From Cognatitamlana sp035818475 (GTDB taxonomy: Bacteria; Bacteroidota; Bacteroidia; Flavobacteriales; Flavobacteriaceae): 64,000 nucleotides of DNA. A program made the position numbers and the translations under genes. Below the pieces are notes generated by a model that was not told the origin of the DNA, did no database searches, and was given only the letters and a program-made list of their open reading frames with translations. The DNA is taken from the NCBI RefSeq assembly GCF_035818475.1, contig NZ_JAYMGV010000001.1, forward strand, positions 2,666,001 to 2,730,000, written 5' to 3'. This document shows, piece after piece, positions 33,059 through 41,577 of the stretch (positions within the stretch are counted from its first letter, which is position 1; each line of letters starts with the position of its first letter).

Positions 33059-33862
33059 ATGAATAAATTTATATATATATTAATAGCTTTTATTGTTTTA
33101 AGTAGTTGTAGCGAATATCAAAAGGTTTTAAAGTCTACTGATATTGGAACAAAATTTAAACTGGGAGAAGCTTTATATAATGAGGGGAAATATGCTAAGG
33201 CTAATAAGCTTTTTGCTCAAATAGTACCAAACTATAGAGGGAAGCCCCAAGCAGAAAAATTAATGTTCCTGTATTCTAAGTCGTTTTATGAAATGAGAGA
33301 CTACTATGTTGCAGGGTATCAGTTTGAGCGTTTTGCATCTAGTTATCCAAAGAGTGAAAAATTGGAGGAAGCTTCTTTTTTAAGTGTAAAGAGTTATTAT
33401 ATGTTATCTCCTTCTTATAGCAAGGATCAAAAAGAAACAAAAGAAGCAGTAGAAAAGCTACAGGAGTTTATAGATTTATTTCCAGAATCCCAACATTTAG
33501 ATGAAGCTAATACTTTAATGAAAGAATTAGTTTATAAACTGGAAAAAAAGGCTTTTGAAATTGCTAAACAGTATAATACCATATCTGAGTATCAGGCATC
33601 TATAAGGTCTTTTGACAACTTTGCTTTTGAATTTCCAGGTTCTGTTTTAAAAGAAGATGCTTTGTTTTACAGATTGGATTCTGCTTATAAGCTAGCGGTT
33701 AATAGTGTAGAAATAAAGAAAAGAGAACGTTTGGAACAAGCGAAAGAATATTATACTGCATTTAAAAAAGCATTTACTGATTCAAAATATCTGGATGATA
33801 TTGAAGATATGGCAGTTGTTATTGATGAAGAATTGAAAGGGTATAACAGCCCAAAAAGTTAA
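33059..33862 (+). CDS. bamD: Outer membrane assembly lipoprotein BamD
   Basis: 267 residues. Lipobox LSSCSEYQK gives a lipidated Cys near residue 17. TPR-like helix pairs follow (KLGEALYNEGKYAKANKLFAQ, YAGYQFERFASSYPKSE-like AGYQFERFASSYPKS, and LQEFIDLFPESQHLDEA), as in BamD/YfiO. It is the essential lipoprotein of the BAM complex that inserts outer-membrane barrels. Gene order bamD-omega-coaBC-porD-recN is, to my memory, common in flavobacteria. The next gene begins 13 nt downstream. Confidence 0.93.
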   Translation: MNKFIYILIAFIVLSSCSEYQKVLKSTDIGTKFKLGEALYNEGKYAKANKLFAQIVPNYRGKPQAEKLMFLYSKSFYEMRDYYVAGYQFERFASSYPKSEKLEEASFLSVKSYYMLSPSYSKDQKETKEAVEKLQEFIDLFPESQHLDEANTLMKELVYKLEKKAFEIAKQYNTISEYQASIRSFDNFAFEFPGSVLKEDALFYRLDSAYKLAVNSVEIKKRERLEQAKEYYTAFKKAFTDSKYLDDIEDMAVVIDEELKGYNSPKS

Positions 33863-33875
33863 ATAATAAGTGAAA

Positions 33876-34205
33876 ATGGATTTAAAAAAAACCAATGCTC
33901 CGGTTAATACGGTAACGTATGACAGAAATCAAATAGATGAGCCAACAGAGAACATCTATGAGTCAATTTCTATCATTGCCAGACGTGCAGAACAAATTAA
34001 CACAGAGATTAAAAAAGAACTTATTGATAAGTTAGAAGAATTTGCTACTTACAATGATAGTCTTGAAGAGATCTTTGAAAATAAAGAGCAAATTGAGGTT
34101 TCTAAGTTTTATGAAAAATTACCTAAGCCTCATGCATTAGCTGTTCAGGAATGGCTAACAGATAAGATTTATTTTAGAAATACTGAGGAAGATTCTCAGG
34201 AATAA
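33876..34205 (+). CDS. rpoZ: RNA polymerase omega subunit, Bacteroidota type (Rpb6-like)
   Basis: 109 residues. ENIYESISIIARRAEQINTEIKKEL matches the conserved omega helix (ARRAEQIN corresponds to ARRARQL in E. coli omega). The Bacteroidota form is longer and diverged. It stabilises the beta' subunit. The ATG at 33876 is preferred over a GTG two codons earlier because the family usually begins MDLKKT (from memory). It lies between bamD and coaBC (8-nt gap). Confidence 0.88.
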   Translation: MDLKKTNAPVNTVTYDRNQIDEPTENIYESISIIARRAEQINTEIKKELIDKLEEFATYNDSLEEIFENKEQIEVSKFYEKLPKPHALAVQEWLTDKIYFRNTEEDSQE

Positions 34206-34213
34206 TTTCTCTT

Positions 34214-35425
34214 ATGAGTATATTAAGCGGCAAGAACATACTGTTAGGTATTACGGGTGGTATTGCCGCTTATAAAACAGCTTCATTAGTAAGGTTGTTT
34301 ATAAAATCCGGCGCCAACGTAAAAGTGGTTATGACGCCCTCTTCTAAAGATTTTATTACACCACTTACCTTATCAACACTTTCCAAAAACCCAGTATATT
34401 CCTCATTTACAAATGAAGAAGATGATAATGCTATATGGAATAACCATGTAGATTTGGGGTTGTGGGCAGATATTTTTATTATAGCCCCGGCAACGGCAAA
34501 TACCATGTCAAAAATGGCCAATGGTGTTTGTGATAATTTGTTGTTAGCTACTTATTTGTCAGCTAAATGTCCCGTGTATTTTGCGCCAGCAATGGATTTG
34601 GATATGTATAAACATTCTTCAACATTGCAATCATTTGAAAAATTGAATGCATTTGGAAATACTATGATCCCAGCAACCAGTGGCGAGTTGGCAAGCGGAT
34701 TAGTAGGAGAGGGAAGAATGGCTGAGCCTGAAGACATTATTACATTTATAGAAAGTGATATTCTAGGAAAATTACCATTACGAGGAAAAAAAGTCCTGAT
34801 TACTGCAGGGCCAACATATGAGGCTATAGACCCGGTTCGTTTTATAGGCAATCATTCCAGTGGAAAAATGGGATTTGAAATAGCTAAAGCAGCAGCCAAC
34901 TTTGGAGCAGAGGTTGTTTTAGTAACAGGGCCAACGTATCAAAAGATAAACCATAGTTTAATTAGGGTTATTCCGGTAACCAGTGCGCAAGAGATGTATC
35001 AAGAGGTACATACTTATTTTGAAACTACTGATATAGCTATACTTTCAGCAGCAGTTGCAGATTATAAGCCTAAAGAAGTTGCTGATCAGAAAATAAAAAA
35101 GAAGTCTTCAGCGTTAACCTTAGAGTTGGAGAAAACAAAAGATATTTTAGCATCACTGGGTGAAATTAAAAAGCATCAGTATTTGGTAGGCTTTGCCTTA
35201 GAGACCAATAATGAGCTTGAAAACGCAAAAGGAAAATTAAAAAGAAAGAATTTAAATTTAATTGTATTAAATTCGTTAAACGATAAAGGGGCAGGATTTA
35301 AAAGTGATACTAATAAAGTCACTTTGATTGATGATTCGGGAGAAATTATTGAGTTTAAATTAAAATCTAAGGGAGAAGTAGCCATAGATTTATTGAGTAA
35401 AATTATATCACAAGTCAATGCGTAA
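34214..35425 (+). CDS. coaBC: Bifunctional phosphopantothenoylcysteine decarboxylase/synthetase CoaBC
   Basis: 403 residues. CoaC flavoprotein domain at about 1-180 (LLGITGGIAAYKTASLVRLF in part, active-site His in NHVDLG, NPPMD-like APAMDLDMY) and CoaB domain at about 187-403 (TAGPTYEAIDPVRFIGNHSSGKMG in part). It makes 4'-phosphopantetheine from phosphopantothenate and cysteine in coenzyme A synthesis. It overlaps the porD-like gene by 8 nt. coaE, the last step of the pathway, is also in this window (40924). Confidence 0.95.
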   Translation: MSILSGKNILLGITGGIAAYKTASLVRLFIKSGANVKVVMTPSSKDFITPLTLSTLSKNPVYSSFTNEEDDNAIWNNHVDLGLWADIFIIAPATANTMSKMANGVCDNLLLATYLSAKCPVYFAPAMDLDMYKHSSTLQSFEKLNAFGNTMIPATSGELASGLVGEGRMAEPEDIITFIESDILGKLPLRGKKVLITAGPTYEAIDPVRFIGNHSSGKMGFEIAKAAANFGAEVVLVTGPTYQKINHSLIRVIPVTSAQEMYQEVHTYFETTDIAILSAAVADYKPKEVADQKIKKKSSALTLELEKTKDILASLGEIKKHQYLVGFALETNNELENAKGKLKRKNLNLIVLNSLNDKGAGFKSDTNKVTLIDDSGEIIEFKLKSKGEVAIDLLSKIISQVNA

Positions 35426-36305
35426 GATTTTAACTTTATTGATATTATGCGTTACAATTAATAGTTTTTCGCAGGAGTTGAATTGTAATGTTGTTGTAAA
35501 TGCACAACAAACAGGTAATGAAAACTTTCCCATTTTCAAGACTTTGGAAAAACAGGTAACCGAGTTTATCAATAATACAAAATGGACTAACAAAACTTTT
35601 AAAACACAGGAACGCATAAATTGCAGTATGGTATTGAACGTGAGTGATTATAGTGGTGAATCGTTTAAAGCCACTTTACAAGTGCAGTCATCCCGTCCAA
35701 TTTATGGTTCTTCATTCAGTACACCGGTGTATAATTTTAACGATAAAGATTTTACATTTAGGTATTTAGAATTTCAGAATTTAATTTATAATCCTACGCA
35801 GTTTGAATCTAATTTAATTTCTGTTTTGGCCTATCATGTTTATATGATTTTGGCTTTAGATGCCGATACATTTTCTGAAAAAGGAGGGGATGAGTATTAT
35901 AAGCAAGCTCAAATAATTACTAATTATTCGCAGCAGGGTAATTTTAAAGGCTGGAAATTAGAAGACGGGTTGCAAAGTAGATTTGCACTTATAGACAATG
36001 TATTATCTCCAACCTTTAAAGAATACAGAGAAGTGCTATATGATTATCATAGAAAAGGATTGGATGTAATGAGTCACAATGTAAAAGAAGGGAAGGAGGA
36101 AATAACTAGTTCTTTAAAGAAATTCCTACCCATGAATAACCGTAGGCCTAATTCATTTATATTACGGACATTCTTTGATGCAAAGTCTGATGAAATAGAG
36201 CAAATATTTTCAGGAGGCCCTAATGTAAATATTGCCAGTGTTAAAGACGCTTTACAAAAAGTTGCCCCCATGTACAATAGTAAATGGCAAAATATTAAGT
36301 TTTAA
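35418..36305 (+). CDS. porD: DUF4835 family protein (PorD-like, type IX secretion associated)
   Basis: 295 residues with a signal peptide (TLLILCVTINSFSQ). The N-terminal LNCNVVVNAQQTGNEN and the block FQNLIYNPTQFESNLISVLAYH are characteristic of DUF4835. PorD homologues are required for type IX secretion in Porphyromonas gingivalis; the flavobacterial protein is usually encoded between coaBC and recN. A periplasmic role in gliding or secretion is family-based inference; there is no other type IX gene in the window. Confidence 0.85.
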   Translation: MRKILTLLILCVTINSFSQELNCNVVVNAQQTGNENFPIFKTLEKQVTEFINNTKWTNKTFKTQERINCSMVLNVSDYSGESFKATLQVQSSRPIYGSSFSTPVYNFNDKDFTFRYLEFQNLIYNPTQFESNLISVLAYHVYMILALDADTFSEKGGDEYYKQAQIITNYSQQGNFKGWKLEDGLQSRFALIDNVLSPTFKEYREVLYDYHRKGLDVMSHNVKEGKEEITSSLKKFLPMNNRRPNSFILRTFFDAKSDEIEQIFSGGPNVNIASVKDALQKVAPMYNSKWQNIKF

Positions 36306-36369
36306 AACGCTCTTGTTTTAAAAGGCTTTTGCTATATTTATTTTCAAAATTAAAACCTATTTAATAGTC

Positions 36370-38022
36370 TTGTTAACCTCACTTTCAATAAAAAATTACG
36401 CCTTAATAGATAAACTTCATGTGGATTTCAACGATGGTTTTTCAATAATAACAGGAGAAACAGGAGCAGGTAAGTCTATTTTACTTGGAGGGTTATCATT
36501 AATTTTAGGGAAACGGGCAGATTTAAGTAGCTTAAAGGATAAAACCGATAAGTGTATTATAGAAGCCGTTTTTGATGTTACAAACTATAAGTTGAAATCG
36601 CTGTTTGATTCTGAAGACTTAGATTATGAAGACCAAACCATTATTCGTAGAGAGATATTGCCTTCCGGAAAATCAAGAGCTTTTGTAAATGATTCACCAG
36701 TAAACCTTGCCAGTCTTCAGTTATTGGGCGAACGTTTAATAGATGTTCATTCGCAGCATCAAACACTTCAGTTAACAAGCAATGAGTTTCAGTTTCAGGT
36801 TATTGACGCTTTAGCTCATAACGGTGTAAAACTGCAGGAATTTCAAAAAGAGCTAAAAAGCTATAAAAAGCTGGAAAAAGAGTTAATAGAGCTTTTAGAC
36901 GCTAAGACTGAAGCAATAAAGGAGCATGACTATAATTCATTTTTATTGAATGAGTTAGTAGAAGCAAATTTAGTAGAAGGTGAGCTTGAGGCCTTGGAGG
37001 ATGAGTATGAAGCCTTAAATAATGTTGAGAATATAAAAGAGGCTCTTTCAGAAGGGTATCAAATATTAGAGGATGAACAGATAGGAGTGATAGCAGGATT
37101 AACGTCATTAAAAAACGCATTTCAAAAGCTGTCGGGTTATTCCTCTAAGTATGAAGAACTATTTGATAGAGCTTGTAGTAGTTTAATTGAAATGGACGAC
37201 TTATTTGGAGAGGTACATAATATACAAGAAGGTTTAGAAGCTGACCCGGCCAGGTTAGAAGCTGTTAACTCAAAGTTAAAAGTACTTCACGATTTAATGC
37301 AAAAACATGTAACATCAGATGTTTCAGAGTTAATAGCTATTAAAAATCAACTAGAAAACAAGATTTCGGTTACAGAAAATTTGGATGCTTCTATTGCAGA
37401 TACGCAAAATAAAATTGTAATAAAAGAAAGCGAACTGGAATCTCTTGCCAAAGAGATTCATGAAAACCGTATTGAAGTTATCCCGCAATTAAAGCTCCAA
37501 TTAGAGACTGTTTTAAATGATTTAGGGATGCCCAATGCCCAGTTTAAAATACATATAGAATATAGTGAGTCTTTTTATGCTAATGGAAAAGATGAGCTAA
37601 CTTTTTTGTTTTCAGCAAATAAGGGAGGCCATTTTAATGAATTGAAAAAAGCTGCATCAGGAGGGGAATTATCAAGAATCATGCTGGCAATTAAATCAGT
37701 TTTGGCAAATTATGTACAATTACCAACCATCATGTTTGATGAGATAGATACAGGGGTTTCCGGTGAGATTTCAAATAAAATGGGAGATATTATGCTGCAA
37801 ATGAGCAAAACAATGCAGGTGTTTTCCATAACACATTTGCCGCAGATTGCAGCTAAAGGGCATTCGCATTTTAAAGTGTATAAAAAAGATGTTGATAACA
37901 AAACCCAAACTAATTTGATAAGACTAAATCAAGAAGAACGTATTGTAGAAATTGCACAAATGTTAGGAGGTAAGGAAATCTCTAGCTCAGCCATAGCCCA
38001 TGCCAAAGAGTTACTCAATTAA
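36370..38022 (+). CDS. recN: DNA repair protein RecN
   Basis: 550 residues, an SMC-like ATPase. Walker A GETGAGKS at 29-36, central coiled coil (KELKSYKKLEKELIELLDAK region), ABC signature ASGGELSRIMLAIKS, and Walker B IMFDEIDTGVSGE. It acts in double-strand break repair and recombination. The start is TTG (MLTSLSIKNYALIDK), which fits the family N-terminus; the intergenic gap to porD is 64 nt. Confidence 0.96.
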   Translation: MLTSLSIKNYALIDKLHVDFNDGFSIITGETGAGKSILLGGLSLILGKRADLSSLKDKTDKCIIEAVFDVTNYKLKSLFDSEDLDYEDQTIIRREILPSGKSRAFVNDSPVNLASLQLLGERLIDVHSQHQTLQLTSNEFQFQVIDALAHNGVKLQEFQKELKSYKKLEKELIELLDAKTEAIKEHDYNSFLLNELVEANLVEGELEALEDEYEALNNVENIKEALSEGYQILEDEQIGVIAGLTSLKNAFQKLSGYSSKYEELFDRACSSLIEMDDLFGEVHNIQEGLEADPARLEAVNSKLKVLHDLMQKHVTSDVSELIAIKNQLENKISVTENLDASIADTQNKIVIKESELESLAKEIHENRIEVIPQLKLQLETVLNDLGMPNAQFKIHIEYSESFYANGKDELTFLFSANKGGHFNELKKAASGGELSRIMLAIKSVLANYVQLPTIMFDEIDTGVSGEISNKMGDIMLQMSKTMQVFSITHLPQIAAKGHSHFKVYKKDVDNKTQTNLIRLNQEERIVEIAQMLGGKEISSSAIAHAKELLN

Positions 38023-38026
38023 TTAG

Positions 38027-38034
38027 TATCTTTG
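38027..38034 (+). promoter_or_regulatory. Promoter box of fabI
   Basis: TATCTTTG matches TAnnTTTG, 50 nt upstream of the fabI ATG and just after the recN stop codon. It gives fabI its own start site. Confidence 0.5.
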
Positions 38035-38084
38035 TGGGCTGAAATATTAAATAAACCAACATACAAACATATAAATCAATAGAT

Positions 38085-38900
38085 ATGTACAACTTATTAA
38101 AAGGGAAAAAAGGAATCATTTTTGGAGCATTAGACTCAAATTCAATAGCTTGGAAAACAGCAGAACGTGTTCATGAGGAAGGCGGACAATTTGTGTTAAC
38201 CAATGCACCGGTAGCAATGCGAATGGGACAAATAAATGAGCTTGCAGAAAAAACGGGATCTGAAATTATTCCGGCTGATGCCACATCACTTGAAGATTTG
38301 CAAAATTTGGTTGATAAATCTATGGAAATTTTAGGTGGTAAAATTGATTTTGTTCTACACTCTATAGGGATGTCCATAAATGTTAGAAAAGGAAAACATT
38401 ATACGGACCAAAATTACGCATGGACACAGAAAGGAACTGATGTTTCAGCAATGTCTTTTCATAAGGTAATGCAGGTGCTTTACAAATCAGATGCAATGAA
38501 TGAGTGGGGAAGTATTGTTGCTTTGAGCTATATGGCGGCACAACGTGTATTTCCGGATTATAATGATATGGCTGATAATAAAGCCTATTTAGAGAGTATT
38601 GCACGTAGTTTTGGGTACTTCTTTGGAAGGGATAAAAATGTAAGAGTGAATACTATTTCGCAATCTCCAACGCCAACCACAGCAGGTAGTGGTGTTAAAG
38701 GATTTGATGGATTTATTGCTTATGCAGATAAAATGTCACCATTGGGGAATGCTACAGCATTGGATTGTGCTAATTATACAGTGTCCTTATTTAGCGATTT
38801 AACAAAGCGTGTTACTTTGCAAAACTTATATAATGACGGTGGATTTAGTAATATGGGAGTTAGTGATGCGGTTATGTCAACCTTTATGGGAGAGGAATAA
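38085..38900 (+). CDS. fabI: Enoyl-[acyl-carrier-protein] reductase (NADH) FabI
   Basis: 271 residues, a short-chain dehydrogenase fold. KGIIFGALDSNSIAWKTAE is the FabI nucleotide-binding start, and the catalytic Tyr-x6-Lys is in DYNDMADNKAYLES. It reduces trans-2-enoyl-ACP, the last step of each fatty acid elongation cycle. The closest E. coli-type features are intact, so this is FabI rather than FabV or FabK. A strong terminator follows. Confidence 0.95.
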   Translation: MYNLLKGKKGIIFGALDSNSIAWKTAERVHEEGGQFVLTNAPVAMRMGQINELAEKTGSEIIPADATSLEDLQNLVDKSMEILGGKIDFVLHSIGMSINVRKGKHYTDQNYAWTQKGTDVSAMSFHKVMQVLYKSDAMNEWGSIVALSYMAAQRVFPDYNDMADNKAYLESIARSFGYFFGRDKNVRVNTISQSPTPTTAGSGVKGFDGFIAYADKMSPLGNATALDCANYTVSLFSDLTKRVTLQNLYNDGGFSNMGVSDAVMSTFMGEE

Positions 38901-38923
38901 AATAAAGTTTAGATATAGAAAAA

Positions 38924-38949
38924 GAGCCACCAAAAACGGTGGCTTTTTT
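38924..38949 (+). terminator. Intrinsic terminator of fabI
   Basis: GCCACC (38926-38931) pairs with GGTGGC (38938-38943) around a 6-nt A-rich loop, followed by six T residues. The next promoter box begins three bases after the T run. Confidence 0.85.
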
Positions 38950-38951
38950 GT

Positions 38952-38959
38952 TACATTTG
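38952..38959 (+). promoter_or_regulatory. Promoter box 4 nt before a start codon (glycosyltransferase)
   Basis: TACATTTG, then TGTT, then ATG at 38964. This predicts a leaderless transcript. The region that would hold the -33 element is inside the terminator hairpin. Confidence 0.5.
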
Positions 38960-38963
38960 TGTT

Positions 38964-39971
38964 ATGTCATTACAATTTTCTTTTATAATTCCGGTATATA
39001 ACCGCCCCGATGAAATTCAAGAGCTTTTACAAAGTTTTGAAGCGTTAGAGGGTAAAACCCTGTTTGAAATTGTAATTATTGAAGATGGGTCAACACATAC
39101 ATCAAAGGCTGTAGTTGATCGTTTTAAAGATACTCTGAAGATATCGTATTTTTTCAAGGAAAACTCTGGGCCTGGAGATTCCAGAAATTATGGTATGCGT
39201 CATGCAGAAGGCAACTATTTTATAATTTTAGATTCTGACTGTATTTTGCCAAAGCAGTATTTACAAAAAGTAGAAAAGAGCTTAAAAACGGACTATGTTG
39301 ATTGTTTTGGAGGACCGGATGCGGCACATGAATCATTTACAAACCTTCAAAAAGCTATAAACTTTACTATGACCTCTTTTATAACCACAGGAGGGATTAG
39401 AGGGAATAAAAATAGTGTAGACAAATTTCAACCCAGAAGCTTCAACATGGGGCTTTCAAAAAAAGCCTTTGAAGATTCACAAGGTTTTGGACGTATTCAT
39501 CCGGGAGAAGATCCGGATTTGTCCATAAGGCTTTGGAATTTAGGATATAAAACTAAGTTAATACCAGAAGCGTTTGTATTTCATAAACGCAGAATTTCCT
39601 GGAATACCTTTTATAAACAGGTTCATAAATTTGGTTTAGTTCGCCCCATTTTAAATAAATGGCACCCCACAACCAAAAAGCTCACATACTGGTTTCCCTC
39701 TCTATTTAGTTTAGGGTTGTTACTGGCCATCTTACTTTGGGGTTTTAATATTAAATGGTTAATTTTTTGTTATGCACTGTACTTTTTAATAGCCTTTGTT
39801 TTAGCGTGGTTAAGCTCAAAGCGTATTGTGGTTGCTGCATTAGCAATACTGGCTATCTTAGTGCAGTTTTTTGGATACGGGTATGGATTTTTAAAATCAA
39901 CATATATTATTTTGGTATTGAATAAAAAACCGGAAGCATATTTCCCTAAGCTCTTTTTTAATTCACTATGA
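38964..39971 (+). CDS. Glycosyltransferase family 2 with C-terminal membrane segments
   Basis: 335 residues. GT-A fold with the N-terminal FIIPVYNRPDEIQELLQSFE, a nucleotide-sugar and metal site near LDSDCILP, and DWLS-like acceptor region around HPGEDPDLSIRLWNLGYK. The C-terminal 90 residues form two or three membrane helices (FSLGLLLAILLWGFNIKWLI in part). It transfers a sugar to a membrane-bound acceptor; product unknown. It overlaps the YbbR-like gene by ATGA. Confidence 0.88.
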   Translation: MSLQFSFIIPVYNRPDEIQELLQSFEALEGKTLFEIVIIEDGSTHTSKAVVDRFKDTLKISYFFKENSGPGDSRNYGMRHAEGNYFIILDSDCILPKQYLQKVEKSLKTDYVDCFGGPDAAHESFTNLQKAINFTMTSFITTGGIRGNKNSVDKFQPRSFNMGLSKKAFEDSQGFGRIHPGEDPDLSIRLWNLGYKTKLIPEAFVFHKRRISWNTFYKQVHKFGLVRPILNKWHPTTKKLTYWFPSLFSLGLLLAILLWGFNIKWLIFCYALYFLIAFVLAWLSSKRIVVAALAILAILVQFFGYGYGFLKSTYIILVLNKKPEAYFPKLFFNSL

Positions 39972-40927
39972 TTAAAAAATTAAAATCTAAAATACTGACA
40001 TCAATCAGGAACAAAAGAATAAATGTATTTGTTTTATTCTTGCTGTCTGCATTTATTATTTTGATTTTTACCAAACTTTCAAAACAATACACCAACACTA
40101 TAGCTTTTGAAATAGAGAAGCAAAATGTGCCACAAAAATATGTGATTTTAAACGATAGTACTCAGTTACATATTACTTTAAAGACACACGGCTTTAAATG
40201 GTTGAGATATTATTTCACAACTCCAAAAATCAAAATAGACTTTACAAAAGATATTTATGAAGAAGATCATGTGTTTGTATATAATAAATCAAAATCATAC
40301 CTAAACAATACCCAATTTGATAAAGAGGTTGAACTCCTTAGTTTATCGCCTGAAAAGCTGATATTCAGATATGGTATTAACCAGGTGAAAAAACTGCCTG
40401 TTAAATTGCATACTAATATTGATTTTAGTCATGGTTATAATAATTCAACACCAATTATAACTGAACCAGATTCTATAGTAGTTGTAGGCCCCAATATATT
40501 AGTTTCTGAATTAGACGGTTTGGAAACGGAAGAATTGGTGTTAAATGATGTGAGAGTAGATTTAAATGAAAAGGTTAAACTTAAGTTGCCCAAAAATAAA
40601 GCGGATTTAAAATTTTCTGTAGAAGAAGTTTCAGTAAAAGCAAAGGTTGAAAGGTTTACTGAAGGTACTTTAAAAATACCGGTGACTTTAATAAATGCCC
40701 CGAAAAAAGCAGAAATAAAGTATTTCCCAAAGCAGGTCAGTGTGTCTTATTATGTGAGTTTATCAGAGTTTAATACTATTACAAGCAAAGATTTTAAAGT
40801 AATTTGTGATTATAATAAGACTAATAAGAACCAATCGTTTCTAATACCGGAATTAGTGAAAGCACCTGTTGGAGTCAAAAACATCAAAATTGGTCAAAAA
40901 CGTATAGAATTTATAGTTATAAAATGA
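39968..40927 (+). CDS. YbbR/CdaR-like domain protein
   Basis: 319 residues: one N-terminal helix at about 19-36 (VFVLFLLSAFIILIF), then two YbbR-like beta domains (about 45-140 and 145-310). YbbR proteins regulate diadenylate cyclase CdaA in Firmicutes; no cyclase gene is next to it here, so that role is open. It sits between a glycosyltransferase and coaE, overlapping both by 4 nt (ATGA at each junction). Confidence 0.75.
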   Translation: MIKKLKSKILTSIRNKRINVFVLFLLSAFIILIFTKLSKQYTNTIAFEIEKQNVPQKYVILNDSTQLHITLKTHGFKWLRYYFTTPKIKIDFTKDIYEEDHVFVYNKSKSYLNNTQFDKEVELLSLSPEKLIFRYGINQVKKLPVKLHTNIDFSHGYNNSTPIITEPDSIVVVGPNILVSELDGLETEELVLNDVRVDLNEKVKLKLPKNKADLKFSVEEVSVKAKVERFTEGTLKIPVTLINAPKKAEIKYFPKQVSVSYYVSLSEFNTITSKDFKVICDYNKTNKNQSFLIPELVKAPVGVKNIKIGQKRIEFIVIK

Positions 40928-41514
40928 TGATAGTAGGTCTTACCGGTGGGATAGGTAGTGGAAAAACTACTGTAGCAAAGCTTTTTGAAAGTTATGGTGT
41001 ACCAGTCTATATTGCTGATGAAGAGGCCAAAAAGCTTATGACTAATTCTAAGGTCATTAAAAGAAAGCTTATCCATTTATTTGATAGTCAAGCGTATATT
41101 GATGATGTATTAAATAAACCTTATATTGCCAATATCATCTTTAATAATAAAGCATATTTACAAAAGATGAATGCTATTGTACATCCAAAGGTTGCAAGGC
41201 ATTTTGAAAAATGGGTTTTAAAACAAAAGGCTCCATATATAATTAAAGAGGTAGCTATTCTATTTGAAAATGGAGGTTACAAAGCTTGTGATTCAGTTAT
41301 AACCGTAGTTGCTCCAAAGGAAGTTAGGATAAAACGTTTGTTAGAGAGAGACCATACAACAGTTGAAAAAATTGAAGCTATTATGAGTAATCAATGGACA
41401 GATGAGCAAAAAGTTAAACATTCCAATTATGTAATCAACAACCTTTCTTTTGAAGACACTGAGCAGCAAGTGTATAAAATTCATCAACAAATAATGGAAA
41501 AATTTAAAATTTAA
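40924..41514 (+). CDS. coaE: Dephospho-CoA kinase
   Basis: 196 residues. P-loop GLTGGIGSGKTTVAK at the N-terminus, the YIADEEAKKLM substrate block and LERDHTTVEKIEAIM lid region. It phosphorylates dephospho-CoA at the 3'-hydroxyl, the last step of coenzyme A synthesis. ATG codons at 40924 and 40927 are both possible; the first overlaps the preceding stop. Followed by the promoter of the second two-component system. Confidence 0.95.
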   Translation: MMIVGLTGGIGSGKTTVAKLFESYGVPVYIADEEAKKLMTNSKVIKRKLIHLFDSQAYIDDVLNKPYIANIIFNNKAYLQKMNAIVHPKVARHFEKWVLKQKAPYIIKEVAILFENGGYKACDSVITVVAPKEVRIKRLLERDHTTVEKIEAIMSNQWTDEQKVKHSNYVINNLSFEDTEQQVYKIHQQIMEKFKI

Positions 41515-41521
41515 CATTTTT

Positions 41522-41573
41522 GTTAACGTAAGGTTAAAACAGAAGTGAGCTAAATGTTAAAATGTTAATTTTG
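41522..41573 (+). promoter_or_regulatory. Direct repeat and promoter box of the second two-component system
   Basis: GTTAAC and GTTAAA at an 11-bp spacing (41522-41538) resemble the TTAAC repeats upstream of the first system. TAATTTTG at 41566-41573 is a TAnnTTTG box; the ATG at 41578 follows 4 nt later, and an ATG at 41575 after 1 nt. Autoregulation of the kinase operon by its own regulator would fit. Confidence 0.45.
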
Positions 41574-41577
41574 AATG

